NCBI RefSeq assembly: GCF_009857605.1
Contig: NZ_WWCT01000005.1
Span: 248,001 to 312,000 of the forward strand
Reading direction: 5' to 3'
DNA from: Duganella levis
GTDB taxonomy: Bacteria > Pseudomonadota > Gammaproteobacteria > Burkholderiales > Burkholderiaceae_D
DNA length: 64,000 nucleotides
Shown: positions 55,218-64,000 of the stretch, one piece after another
Layout of the letters: each line of letters opens with the position of its first letter
Position numbering within the stretch: position 1 is the stretch's first letter
Translations under genes and position numbers: made by a program
The notes under the pieces: model-generated
The model's database searches: none
Told to the model about the DNA's origin: nothing
The model's input: the letters and a program-made list of their open reading frames with translations, nothing else

Positions 55218-56425
55218 GCCGCCTGCATGCGCGCCAGCGGGCGCTCGTTGATCGGCAGATTGACCAGGCCCGCCATCACGCCCAGCCCAATAGTGATGCC
55301 CCATACGACGTCGTAATTGCCCTGCAACGCGTACAGATAGCCGCCCAGCCACACGCCGAGGAAGCTGCCCAACTGGTGCGAGAAGAACACGATCCCGGCC
55401 AGCATCGACATATGCTTCACGCCGAACACGCCGGCGATGATGCCGTTGGTGAGCGGCACCGTCGACAGCCACAACACGCCCATCGCCGCCGCAAACAGAT
55501 AGACCGTGATCGGCATCAATGGAGCAAGCAGGAACAGCGTAATCGCCAAGGCGCGCGCGAAGTAAATCGCCGACAGCAGGTAGCGCTTGGGCAGGCGTCC
55601 ACCCAGCTTGCCGGCGTAGTACGAGCCAAAAATATTGAACAGTCCAATCAAGGCCAGTGCCATGACGGCGACGCCGGGATTGGCGATGCCCTTGTCCTTC
55701 AAATACGCCGGCATGTGCACGCCGATGAACACCAACTGGAAGCCGCATACAAAATAGCCGGCCACCAGCAGCAGGAAGGAACGGTTGCTCAGCGCCTCGG
55801 CGGCGGCTTCGCGAATGCTTTGCTGCGGACCGTGGGCATGCGTCACCGCCGGCTCGCGCAGATAGAAGGCCATCGGCACCATCAGCGCCACCAGCAAGAC
55901 GCCCAGTATGTAGAAGGCGTTCTGCCAGCCGACTGCGGAGATCAGTTGCTGCTCGATCGGCATCAACATGAACTGGCCCAGCGAACCGGCCGCGCCGGAG
56001 ATGCCGAACGCCCACGAGCGCTTTTCCGCCGGCGCCACGCGGCCGATGATGCCGCTGACCGCGCCGAACGCGGTACACGCCAGTCCCAGGCCGACAAACA
56101 GCCCGGTGCCCAGCACGAATAAAGTAGGGTCTTTGACCAGCGCCATCCAGAACAGGCCGGCGGCATAGCTGACCGCGCCGACCAGCACCACGCGCATGGT
56201 GCCGAAACGGTCCGCCGCCATGCCGGCGAACGGGCCGATGGCGCCCCACATCAGGTTCTGCATGGCTTGCGCCAGCGAGTAAGTCTCGCGCGTCCAGCCG
56301 TGGGCTTGGGAAATCGGCTGCATCCAGAAGCCGAAACCGTGGCGCACGCCCATCGCCATCGTCAGCACGACGCCGGTGGCAAGCAGCACGGTTTTCAAGG
56401 AAGGTGCGCGGTCCGCGACGAACAT
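55214..56425 (-). CDS. MFS transporter
   Basis: A 403-residue transporter with 12 predicted membrane segments. The first half includes GVRHGFGFWMQPISQAHGWTRETYSLAQAMQNLMWG and GMAADRFGTMRV (loop-2 motif), as in the oxalate/formate antiporter-like and monocarboxylate groups. Substrate unknown. It is translationally coupled to a 39-residue membrane protein downstream and stands apart from the oxidoreductase gene upstream. Confidence 0.87.
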   Translation of the reverse strand: MFVADRAPSLKTVLLATGVVLTMAMGVRHGFGFWMQPISQAHGWTRETYSLAQAMQNLMWGAIGPFAGMAADRFGTMRVVLVGAVSYAAGLFWMALVKDPTLFVLGTGLFVGLGLACTAFGAVSGIIGRVAPAEKRSWAFGISGAAGSLGQFMLMPIEQQLISAVGWQNAFYILGVLLVALMVPMAFYLREPAVTHAHGPQQSIREAAAEALSNRSFLLLVAGYFVCGFQLVFIGVHMPAYLKDKGIANPGVAVMALALIGLFNIFGSYYAGKLGGRLPKRYLLSAIYFARALAITLFLLAPLMPITVYLFAAAMGVLWLSTVPLTNGIIAGVFGVKHMSMLAGIVFFSHQLGSFLGVWLGGYLYALQGNYDVVWGITIGLGVMAGLVNLPINERPLARMQAA

Positions 56426-56496
56426 GGTGTATCCCCGTTGTTAAAATCGTATCCGGAGATTGTAACCAGTTCGCGCGGGCCGCGCTTGCAAGGTCT

Positions 56497-57492
56497 TTAT
56501 GAGTCGGCCGGGTAACGCAGGCCGATCTGCGCGCGGATCTCGTCCAGGGTGCCCATCAGCGCCAGCGTCTCGTCATGCGGCATCACCGGGCTTTCGATCA
56601 GGCCTGCGCGGAGGCAGCGGCCGACTTCCTGCGCTTCATGCGTGTAGCCGTTGCCGGACTTCGGCAGCGTCAGCGTGCGCTCGTTGCGCGAGGCGCCGTC
56701 CACCAGCGTGACGGTGATGGTGTCGGTGTTGTGGAAGCGGTCGTGCAGGCGCACATAGCCCTTCTCACCCGAGATCACCAGTTCGGTCGGCGTGCGCGAA
56801 CGCAGGCTGCACGCGCAGGACGAGACGCCGCCGCCTTCGTGTGTCAGCGTGAATGCGGTCTGCATATCGACGCCGGTGGCGGCCATCTCGGCCTGTGCCT
56901 TCACGCCGGTTACCGCGCCGAGGAAAAACGACGACATCGACAGCGGATAAATGCCCAGGTCCAGCAGCGCGCCACCGCCCAGCTCCGGCGCGAACAGACG
57001 GTGCTCAGGACCGGCGTCCGAGGTAAAGCCGAAATCGGCCGACACGTTGGCCGGCTTGCCGATCTCACCGCTATCGACGATGCGCTTGGCCTCGACCACG
57101 GACGGCATGAAGCGCGTCCACATCGCCTCCATCACGAACAGCTTCTTGGCGCGCGCCAGGGTGATGATGTCCTCGGCCTGACGGCGGTTCATGGTGAACG
57201 ATTTCTCCACCAGCACCGCCTTGCCGCCGTTGAGGCACATCAGCGCGTTCTCGTGGTGCATCGGGTGCGGCGTGCCGATGTAGATCACATCCACTTCCGG
57301 ATCGTCGGCCAGCGCCTGGTAGCTGCCGTGGAAACGCGCGGCGCCATACTCCTGGCCGAACTTGGTAGCGCTATCTACCGAGCGCGAAGCCACAGCCGCC
57401 AGTTTGGCATCCGGCGTCTCGCGCAAAGCGGTGGCGAAGGCTTTGGCGATTTTGCCCGTGCCCAGAATACCCCAGCGAATTACCTGCGTCAT
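56497..57492 (-). CDS. Gfo/Idh/MocA family oxidoreductase
   Basis: A 331-residue NAD(P)-dependent sugar or polyol dehydrogenase-like protein. The Rossmann motif GILGTGKIAKAFA is at about 8-20, IYIGTPHPMHHENALMCLNGGKAVLVEKSF (the family EKP region with Ser for Pro) at about 71-100, and a C-terminal alpha/beta domain follows. It resembles dimeric dihydrodiol dehydrogenase-type members. Substrate unknown. It ends near the MFS promoter region and starts 48 bases after DUF3025. Confidence 0.9.
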   Translation of the reverse strand: MTQVIRWGILGTGKIAKAFATALRETPDAKLAAVASRSVDSATKFGQEYGAARFHGSYQALADDPEVDVIYIGTPHPMHHENALMCLNGGKAVLVEKSFTMNRRQAEDIITLARAKKLFVMEAMWTRFMPSVVEAKRIVDSGEIGKPANVSADFGFTSDAGPEHRLFAPELGGGALLDLGIYPLSMSSFFLGAVTGVKAQAEMAATGVDMQTAFTLTHEGGGVSSCACSLRSRTPTELVISGEKGYVRLHDRFHNTDTITVTLVDGASRNERTLTLPKSGNGYTHEAQEVGRCLRAGLIESPVMPHDETLALMGTLDEIRAQIGLRYPADS

Positions 57493-57540
57493 GGTGTACT
57501 TTCTGCCGCATCGGCGGCGTGTTGGTTGGTGTCGGAATGC

Positions 57541-58338
57541 TTATTTTACTTCGGCGATGCGCTTGGGACGGAACACCGTTGCGTCGGCGTAGAACGCTTC
57601 GTCCTGATCGGGCCACCAGCCCGGCACGCCCAGCGCCTGCATCGGCGTGAAGCCGGCGGTGCTCAGGCCTTCGTCGGCCAGCTGCTGCGCGACCTTGGCG
57701 TCCAGCCATGCGCGGCGGCCGTCGTGGTCCAGTGCGAAGAAATCATCGGACGCCAGCACCACCCGCGTGTGCGCGGTGATGGCCTTGCGCGGCGCGACCA
57801 GCTTCTCCATCAGCGCGTGGCCGAACAGCCAGACTTGCGCATCCACGCCCCATTGCGCGCGGCGGCCGACAAACGCCTCATGCCAGCGATGCCCTTGCAG
57901 CGCCTCAATCAGAGCCTGGCCTGCTGCGTCATCGCGCACCACCAGCAGTGCGGCGTTTTCGTCGAAGATGGTGGCGCCATCGCGCGCCGGGCCGCGTGAT
58001 TTGCCAACGCCATCCAGCGCAATCTGCGCCGCCTGCAAGGCGTTCAGCTGCACTTTGATGCGCGGGAAGGTCAGCCATACCAGGCCGTTGAAGAAGTCGT
58101 GCAGGTTGTCGCGCGTGGGCACGCAACCGGTAGCGCCGATGTGCTGTTCGTAGGCGGTGCCTTCCGGCAGATCCTCCTGCGGCACGAACGACATCGGCAA
58201 GCCAAGGTGATTGCGCAGGCCCAGTGCTGCGGCCTGCTGGCAGAACGTGTCGCGGAAGTGCGTCTCTGCCGACAAATGGCTGGCCGCGCCGCACACCGAT
58301 TCAAACCACGGTCGCGACCAGTCGATTGTCTCCAGCAC
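57541..58338 (-). CDS. DUF3025 domain-containing protein
   Basis: A 265-residue soluble protein matching DUF3025 (YEQHIGATGCVPTRDNLHDFFNGLVWLTFPRIK is the conserved core). GTG is the start, three bases after the pyrC stop, so it is co-expressed with pyrC. No activity is known for the family. Confidence 0.87.
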   Translation of the reverse strand: MLETIDWSRPWFESVCGAASHLSAETHFRDTFCQQAAALGLRNHLGLPMSFVPQEDLPEGTAYEQHIGATGCVPTRDNLHDFFNGLVWLTFPRIKVQLNALQAAQIALDGVGKSRGPARDGATIFDENAALLVVRDDAAGQALIEALQGHRWHEAFVGRRAQWGVDAQVWLFGHALMEKLVAPRKAITAHTRVVLASDDFFALDHDGRRAWLDAKVAQQLADEGLSTAGFTPMQALGVPGWWPDQDEAFYADATVFRPKRIAEVK

Positions 58339-58341
58339 TGC

Positions 58342-59394
58342 TTACACCATTTTCCAGTTGATGGTTTCACCGGCATTGAGCGGCACTACCTGCTGGTCGG
58401 CCAGCGGCAGGGTTTCCGGCATGGTCCACTGCTCGCGCTTCAGCGTGATGGTGCCTTCGTTGCGCGGCAGGCCGTAGAAGGCCGGGCCGTTGAAGCTGGC
58501 GAAGGCTTCCAGTTTATCCAGCGCGCCGGCGCGCTCGAAGGCTTCGGCGTACAGTTCCATCGCATGCAGCGCGGTGTAGCAGCCGGCGCAGCCGCAGGCG
58601 GCTTCCTTGGCGCCTTGCGCGTGCGGCGCCGAGTCGGTGCCGAGGAAGAAGCGTTCGTCGCCGCTGGTGGCGGCCGTCACCAGCGCCAGGCGGTGCTCTT
58701 CGCGCTTCAGCACCGGCAGGCAGTAGTAGTGCGGACGGATGCCGCCCTTGAAGATGTCGTTGCGGTTGTAGAGCAGGTGATGCGCGGTGATGGTCGCCGC
58801 GATCGGGCCTTCGGCTTCCGCCACGTACTGGGCGGCGTGCTTGGTGGTGATGTGTTCAAACACGATGTTCAGCGCCGGGAAGTCGCGGCGCAGTGGACGC
58901 ATCACGCGTTCGATGAAGACGGCTTCGCGGTCGAACAGGTCGATGTCCTGATCGGTGACTTCGCCGTGCACCAGGAACGGCATGCCGACTTCCTGCATCT
59001 TCTCCAGCACCTTGTAGCAGTTGGCCAGATCGGTCACGCCGGCGTCCGAATTGGTGGTGGCGCCGGCCGGGTACAGCTTGACCGCGTGGACAATGCCGCT
59101 CTCCATGGCGCGCACGATTTCGTCGGGCTGCGTGTTGTTGGTCAGGTAGAGCGTCATCAGCGGCTCGAAGTTGAATTCCTTCGGCAGCGCGGTCAGGATG
59201 CGCTCACGATAGGCGACAGCGGCCGCCGTGGTGGTCACCGGCGGTTTCAAATTTGGCATCACAATGGCGCGGCCGAACTGGCGGGCGCTGTGCGGCAGCA
59301 CGCTGGCCAGCGTCGCGCCGTCGCGCAAATGCAGGTGCCAGTCGTCTGGACGGGTGATGGTGATGCTGTCGGGAGTATTTGCGAGGTCGGACAT
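58342..59394 (-). CDS. pyrC: Dihydroorotase (class II)
   Basis: Third step of pyrimidine synthesis: reversible cyclisation of carbamoyl aspartate to dihydroorotate. The 350-residue protein has metal ligands in [10 protein letters not shown] (about 17-26), the carboxylated Lys in [15 protein letters not shown], the His in FEHITTKHA and the catalytic Asp in GTDSAPH. Length matches the E. coli enzyme. Confidence 0.97.
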   Translation of the reverse strand: MSDLANTPDSITITRPDDWHLHLRDGATLASVLPHSARQFGRAIVMPNLKPPVTTTAAAVAYRERILTALPKEFNFEPLMTLYLTNNTQPDEIVRAMESGIVHAVKLYPAGATTNSDAGVTDLANCYKVLEKMQEVGMPFLVHGEVTDQDIDLFDREAVFIERVMRPLRRDFPALNIVFEHITTKHAAQYVAEAEGPIAATITAHHLLYNRNDIFKGGIRPHYYCLPVLKREEHRLALVTAATSGDERFFLGTDSAPHAQGAKEAACGCAGCYTALHAMELYAEAFERAGALDKLEAFASFNGPAFYGLPRNEGTITLKREQWTMPETLPLADQQVVPLNAGETINWKMV

Positions 59395-59469
59395 GGCGGC
59401 GGGCTTTCAGGCTATCAAAGTGCGAATAGCCGACATTTTACCTGTAGCCGCGCCCCAAAGCACCGGTTG

Positions 59470-60813
59470 TCACTCGCTACCGCGCTGTTTTGCCATCAGT
59501 TTTCCGGATTCGTTGCCTTCTTCGTTGCCCTTGCCGTCGTAGCGGATGTAGTCGAATACGTCCGCCGCCTTGACTTTGACGATCTGGCCACTGTGCAGCG
59601 TGGGGATGTTGGCCGGTTCGTTGTTCAGCAGGCCGGTGATTTCCTTGTCGTCCCACTTGGTCACTTCCACCCACATCCACTCGCGGCCATTGTCCGGCGC
59701 GGCGAAGGGGGCTTTGACCATGATGTACTCGCCGGTGCGCAGGCCGGCGTTGAAGGCTTGTTGCAGCGCCGGCAGCCTGGCCTTGGCGGCGTTGCTGGCG
59801 GCCAGCACTGCGTCGTCATGCCGCACGATCTGCACCGAATCGGCGGAGCCGAACAGCGATGCGAACAACGCGGTCTGCTGCGCATGGCGGTCCGGCCCCG
59901 GATAGCGGTCGAACCCGATTTCCAGCAGACGGTTGCGCGGATCGCCCTCTTCCGGTTTACCGCTGTACAGCGCCAGCTGGGCGGTTGCCGTGGCGTTGTC
60001 CTGTAGCGTCGGCAGTTGCGCGCCGCGCAGTGACTCGTGCTTGATGGCCTTCAGGTTGAGCGTCAGCGTGCCGCCCGGACCGATGGCCGCGCCTTCCGCC
60101 AATGCCTGCGCCAGGATGTTGATCAGGTTACCGGCCTGGTTATTCTGCGAATGGGCCACCTCGTTGACCACCACGTCCGGCAGGCCGAACTTGGCCATGC
60201 CGAGGGTGATTTCGCGCAGCAGCTGGTCTTCGCGGTAAGCGTGGATAACCGTGTGGCGCGCCACATACGGCGTGTCGCCCTGCCAGCCGTCGACGCGGCG
60301 CTTGCGCCATTCGGCGGCGGTGAGGATTTCGCGGGTTTCTTCGTCCCACAGCAGGCCGCCGGTCTGCTCGGCCACTTGCAGCAGCAGACGGTCGGCGGCG
60401 CGCAAGCCTCTGTAGGTCGGCGAGGCGGGCATGCGGAATTCCAGCACCAGCGCCTGTTGCGCCAGTTGCACCTCCTCAGACTGCTCCTTGCTCAGGCCAC
60501 GGCCGAAATACTGAATCATGCGCAGGTCCGGCGGCGTAAAGTTCTTCTGGACGTCGACTTCCAGCAAGGCGCTGAGCTGCGCCTCGGCTGGCGCCGGCGA
60601 CAGATCCTTCACCAGTGTCAGCGCACCGCCCTGCTGCGCCAGCGCCTTTTGCAAGGCCGCCATGGGCTCGGTGGCCGGCGCCTTGGCGAAATAAATCGCG
60701 TAGACAAAGCCGACCGGTCCTTTCATCGGCGCGCCGGACGGGAACTTGTCCGCCGCCCGCGCCATGGAGGCGCAACACATCAGAACCAGAAACAGCGAAC
60801 GAAATAGCGGCAT
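59470..60813 (-). CDS. Exported DUF2314-type protein
   Basis: A 447-residue protein with a signal peptide (MPLFRSLFLVLMCCASMARA). The C-terminal third (about 360-440, EYIMVKAPFAAPDNGREWMWVEVTKW, then ITGLLNNEPANIPTLHSGQIVKVKAADVFDYI) looks like DUF2314, which is found in immunity-like and uncharacterised proteins. The N-terminal two thirds are not recognised. The frame is open to 61005 but the upstream part is a shadow of the amidohydrolase; ATG 60813 lies seven bases after that gene's stop. Function unknown. Confidence 0.7.
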   Translation of the reverse strand: MPLFRSLFLVLMCCASMARAADKFPSGAPMKGPVGFVYAIYFAKAPATEPMAALQKALAQQGGALTLVKDLSPAPAEAQLSALLEVDVQKNFTPPDLRMIQYFGRGLSKEQSEEVQLAQQALVLEFRMPASPTYRGLRAADRLLLQVAEQTGGLLWDEETREILTAAEWRKRRVDGWQGDTPYVARHTVIHAYREDQLLREITLGMAKFGLPDVVVNEVAHSQNNQAGNLINILAQALAEGAAIGPGGTLTLNLKAIKHESLRGAQLPTLQDNATATAQLALYSGKPEEGDPRNRLLEIGFDRYPGPDRHAQQTALFASLFGSADSVQIVRHDDAVLAASNAAKARLPALQQAFNAGLRTGEYIMVKAPFAAPDNGREWMWVEVTKWDDKEITGLLNNEPANIPTLHSGQIVKVKAADVFDYIRYDGKGNEEGNESGKLMAKQRGSE

Positions 60814-60820
60814 GGCAGTC

Positions 60821-62268
60821 CTATTCGGCCTTGGTCTGCGCGGCCCAGGCCTTGGTGTCGGCCAGGATCTTGTCGAGATGGGCGCGGTCGTAGACCTTGC
60901 CGTGGCTAATGACGGTGCGGATCTTGCGCGTGGCGCCGATGTCCTGCAGCGGATTGGCGTCCAGCACCAGCACGTCGGCCGCCTTGCCGGCTTCCAGCGC
61001 GCCATAGCGGTCCTGCTTGCCGAGGAAGCGCGGGCCGTTGATCACTGCCGTCTGCAAGGCCTGCGCCGGCGTCAGGCCATAATTCACGTACAGGCCGATT
61101 TCGTCATGCAGCGCCTGGCCCGGATAGTCGTAGGAATTCAAAAAGCCCGCATCGGTGCCGGCAATGATGCTGACGCCTTCCTGCTGCAAAATAGGCAGCA
61201 GCGCCGCCGATTTCTCGAACACCGCCTTGCGCTGCGCAATCGCCGTCGCGTCATCCTGCGCCGCGCGCTGCACGCGCCAGTCGTAGGTGGCGCGCAGGCC
61301 GTGGCCGTGTACTGCAAGGCCTCATCATGCGTATGATCGTCGCGGTCCAGATACGCCACCACGCGCGACACCGACAAAGTCGGCACCACCGCCGTGCCCT
61401 TGGACGCCATATAGCGGAACGACGACCGCGCCGTCGCTTCGTCGTAGCTGGCCAGGCTTTGCTTCACCGCCTCACGGCCCGTCAGCGTGCCCGCCGCCAC
61501 CTGCGCCGTCAATTCCTGCTCCTTCGGTGTGGCCGCGCGCAACAGGTAGGATTGATGCTCCACCGTGCCCAGGCCGGCGTCGAACATCGTTGCTAACGTA
61601 AGCTGCACCGGAATGTGGCCGGAGGTGCGCATGCCGCGCGCCTTGGCCTGGCGCAGCGCCTCCAGATACATCTCCGGCTTCAGCGTGTTTTCGGTAATCT
61701 TGACGAAGTCCACCTGCTGCCCTTGCAGCTTGTCCAGCGCCTTGCTGACTTCCTCCGGCGTGCCGACTTCAATCGTGCCCTTCCACAGCGGCTTGTAGCC
61801 TTCCAGCTTGGCGCCGGAGGTAAAGATGGTCGGTCCTTCCAGCTGGCGCGCATTGATTTGCGCGCGCCATTGCAACACGGTATCCGGCAAATCGCCCGAG
61901 CAATCGCGCACGGTGGTGATGCCGTAGGCCAGATACAGCGGCAGCAAATGCTTGTTCTCATCGATCAAGGCCGGGCCGCCACCGAAGTGCACGTGCGTGT
62001 CCCATAGACCGGGCATCAGATACTTGCCCGGCAGGCTGATGGTTTTTTTGGCAGCGTAATTGGACAACTGTTGGTCATCCACCACCGCCACGATGGTGTC
62101 GCCCTTGAGCACCACGGATTTGCCGGTCACCGTTTTACCACCCGCCACGTCGATCAGGGTGGCCTTGGTCAACACCACGTCGGCGGCGATTTTGTCGGCC
62201 GCGTGGGCCGCGCTCAACAGTCCCAGCGCCAGCATGGCGCCACTTAATTGCTTAAAGGAAATTTTCAT
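60821..62268 (-). pseudogene. Amidohydrolase family protein with a -1 frameshift
   Basis: An exported metal-dependent amidohydrolase, related to imidazolonepropionase/prolidase-type enzymes. Signal peptide ends near AHAA (23). The metal site is visible: DTHVHFGG, SGHIPV, GTVEHQS and, in the second frame, IIAGTDAGFLNSYDYPG. Reading continues in the first frame to EALQYT, then must shift near 61306 to give GHGLRATYDWRVQRAAQDD. Restoring one base would give a 482-residue protein of normal length. The total of 1448 bases fits loss of a single base. It may be a real inactivating mutation or a sequencing error. Its ATG shares one base with the stop of the ATPase gene upstream (TGATG). Confidence 0.85.
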
Positions 62269-62993
62269 CAGTGAATTATACGGGCCAGGAAGTCACGCGC
62301 GCGCTCGGTACGGGGCGCCTGGAAGAACTCGTCCTTGACCGTATCTTCCAGAATCGCGCCCTGGTCCATGAACACCACGCGGTTGGCCACCTTGCGGGCA
62401 AAGCCCATTTCGTGGGTCACCACCATCATGGTCATGCCTTCCTGCGCCAGGCCGACCATCACATCCAGCACCTCGTTGATCATTTCCGGGTCCAGCGCCG
62501 AAGTCGGCTCATCGAACAGCATGGCGATCGGGTCCATCGACAGCGCCCGCGCAATCGCCACCCGCTGCTGCTGGCCGCCGGACAGCTGGCCGGGGAATTT
62601 ATCCTGCTGCGCCAGCAGGCCGACCCGGTCCAGGTATTGCAAACCGCGCGCCGTGGCCTCTTCCTCGCTACGGCCCAGCACCTTGACCTGGCCCAGCGTC
62701 AGGTTGTCGCGCACCGATAAATGGGGGAACAGCTCAAAATTCTGGAATACCATGCCGATCCGCGCGCGCAGCGCCGGCAGGTCGGTGGTTTTGTCGCCGA
62801 CCGAGGTGCCATCGACGATAATCTGGCCCTGCTGCACCGACTCCAGCCCGTTGACCGTCTTGATCAGGGTGGACTTGCCGGAGCCGGAAGGTCCGCAAAT
62901 CACCATCACGTCGCCCTTGTCTACCTTGGTGCTGCAATCCTTCAAAACCTGGAATTGCCCATACCACTTGCTGATGTTTTTGATTTCGATCAT
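62268..62993 (-). CDS. Amino acid ABC transporter ATP-binding protein (GltL-like), orphan
   Basis: A 241-residue polar amino acid ABC ATPase: Walker A GPSGSGKST (about 34-42), Q-loop VFQNFELFPHLSV, signature LSGGQQQRVAIARAL, Walker B IAMLFDEPTSALDP and switch VVTHEMGFA. The usual binding-protein and permease genes are not beside it; the downstream gene is an amidohydrolase and the upstream gap leads to a divergent symporter. The ATG at 62993 begins the conserved sequence. It may serve permeases encoded elsewhere. Confidence 0.92.
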   Translation of the reverse strand: MIEIKNISKWYGQFQVLKDCSTKVDKGDVMVICGPSGSGKSTLIKTVNGLESVQQGQIIVDGTSVGDKTTDLPALRARIGMVFQNFELFPHLSVRDNLTLGQVKVLGRSEEEATARGLQYLDRVGLLAQQDKFPGQLSGGQQQRVAIARALSMDPIAMLFDEPTSALDPEMINEVLDVMVGLAQEGMTMMVVTHEMGFARKVANRVVFMDQGAILEDTVKDEFFQAPRTERARDFLARIIH

Positions 62994-63203
62994 AAGAAAA
63001 TAGATTATTCGGTCTGACGCAGGGCAGTACCGCTGCGCGCTTGACAGCGTCCCTGCCCGCAAGGATACTGCGGAACTTGCCAATAGTTTCAGCAGCCGGC
63101 GCACCTTCAACCGGCTGTCGCCACGCTAAGAAAAGAACGCAGCGGCGGCCAACCTGCACGCTGCGCAGGCCAAGAGAGACACTACCACAGGAAACCCAAC
63201 AAT

Positions 63204-64000
63204 ATGAACAAACAAAGCCGATTGACCACGTACATCCTGATCGGACTGGCGCTAGGCATCATCACCGGCTACATCGCCAACATCAATCTGGTGGAAGCGA
63301 GCCGGGGCAGCTTTGCCGACACCATGGCGCTGATCACCACGCTGTTCCTGCGCCTGATCAAGATGATTATCGCGCCGCTGGTGTTCTCCACCCTGGTATG
63401 CGGCATTGCCAAGATGGGCGATGCGACCGCCGTCGGCCGCGTCGGCGTCAAGACGCTGGGCTGGTTCTTCATCGCTTCGGTGATGTCGCTGACCCTGGGC
63501 CTGATCCTGGTCAACCTGTTCCGTCCGGGCGACGCGCTGCTGGGCCACATGGCCGCCACCGCCGCCAAGACCGACCTGGCCACCTCCAGCCTGACACTGA
63601 AAGACTTCGTCACCCACCTGGTACCGGCCTCCATCGTGGACGGCATGGCAAAGAACGAAATCCTGCAGATCGTGATCTTCTCGCTGTTCTTCGGTTCGGC
63701 CGCTGCGGCCGTCGGTCCGAAAGCCAACGCGCTGATCGAAGCGTTGGACGGCGTTGCCCACGTGATGCTGAAAGTCACCGGCTACGTGATGAAGTTTGCG
63801 CCGTTCGCGGTGTTTGCGGCGGTTGCCGGCACCATCGCCAAGAGCGGCCTGGGCGTGCTGTCGACCTATGGCGTGTTCATGGCCGAGTTCTACTTCGGCA
63901 TCGCGCTGCTGTGGGCGCTGCTGATCTTCATCGGCTTCCTGTTCCTCAAAGGCCGCATCTTCGACCTGATGAAAGAAATGCGCAGCCCGGCGCTGCTGGC
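63204..64000 (+). CDS. Dicarboxylate/amino acid:cation symporter, 3' part missing
   Basis: First 265 residues of a DAACS-family symporter (GltP/DctA type) running off the right edge. It begins MNKQSRLTTYILIGLALG, has TTLFLRLIKMIIAPLVFSTLVCGIAKMGD, the family signature helix, and further membrane segments to GFLFLKGRIFDLMKEM. AGGAAA precedes the ATG. Glutamate, aspartate or C4-dicarboxylates are likely substrates. It is divergent from a GltL-type ATPase across a 210-base gap. Confidence 0.92.
   Translation, partial: MNKQSRLTTYILIGLALGIITGYIANINLVEASRGSFADTMALITTLFLRLIKMIIAPLVFSTLVCGIAKMGDATAVGRVGVKTLGWFFIASVMSLTLGLILVNLFRPGDALLGHMAATAAKTDLATSSLTLKDFVTHLVPASIVDGMAKNEILQIVIFSLFFGSAAAAVGPKANALIEALDGVAHVMLKVTGYVMKFAPFAVFAAVAGTIAKSGLGVLSTYGVFMAEFYFGIALLWALLIFIGFLFLKGRIFDLMKEMRSPALL

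Noticed and set aside
61138..61300. The amidohydrolase as a 376-residue complete protein
   Set aside because: After EALQYT the translation becomes Arg/Cys-rich and unrelated, while the missing C-terminal motifs continue in another frame.

Overview
The window is an ordinary, gene-dense, GC-rich chromosomal segment of a betaproteobacterium. Gene content points to Oxalobacteraceae, near Massilia or Duganella: the queA-tgt-yajC-secD-secF block with divergent recG, purB beside a glutathione transferase, the large NAD-dependent glutamate dehydrogenase, and DUF3025 next to pyrC. No rRNA, tRNA, CRISPR array, prophage or insertion sequence was recognised, and no stretch over 300 bases lacks a gene.

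Layout. (1) 1-6933, minus strand: a sucrose-utilisation locus of the Xanthomonas Sux type, with a LacI regulator, TonB-dependent receptor, amylosucrase, fructokinase and an MFS sugar transporter cut by the window edge. An 18-bp perfect palindrome sits inside the spacer of the receptor promoter. (2) 6937-14502: YibF-like glutathione transferase, purB, cytochrome b561 with two YceI proteins, an S46 dipeptidyl-peptidase, an FMN reductase and a histidine-less MBL-fold-like protein. (3) 14687-24399: M14 peptidase, FUSC membrane protein, EamA exporter, diguanylate cyclase, amino acid permease, DUF1993 and EF-hand proteins, and several very small ORFs. (4) 24488-37772, minus strand: an arginine succinyltransferase (AST) operon in the order argR, astC, aruF, aruG, astD, astB, gdhB, astE. 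It carries the 180-kDa glutamate dehydrogenase inside it, an ArgR-like site at the astC promoter, a dRS3/REP-like repeat between astC and aruF, and an 89-bp near-perfect palindrome (44-bp arms) between argR and astC. (5) 37854-44568: MarR and HDOD genes whose perfect -10 boxes lie so close to the ATG that leaderless transcripts are likely, then a glutathione transferase, a WYL regulator and a compact ethanolamine locus (eat, eutB, eutC). (6) 44641-47353: two tandem paralogues, one full-length DUF4034/TPR protein and one truncated. (7) 47416-55101: secF, secD, yajC, tgt, queA and divergent recG. (8) 55098-64000: MFS transporter with a coupled small membrane protein, Gfo/Idh oxidoreductase, DUF3025, pyrC, a DUF2314 protein, a frameshifted amidohydrolase coupled to an orphan GltL-type ATPase, and a dicarboxylate/glutamate symporter cut by the right edge.

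How the genes work together. The sucrose locus imports sucrose through the outer and inner membranes, builds glucan from its glucose half and phosphorylates the released fructose. The AST operon converts arginine to glutamate and succinate, and its embedded glutamate dehydrogenase passes the glutamate on to 2-oxoglutarate, the amino acceptor that AstC needs. I found no clear candidate for a wholly new multi-gene system. The items most worth following are the 89-bp palindrome, the ArgR/gdhB arrangement, the leaderless promoter pair, the terminator that overlaps a ribosome binding site at 47354-47390, the frameshifted amidohydrolase and the small membrane proteins. Longer reading frames antisense to the genes above come from high-GC codon bias and are not reported.
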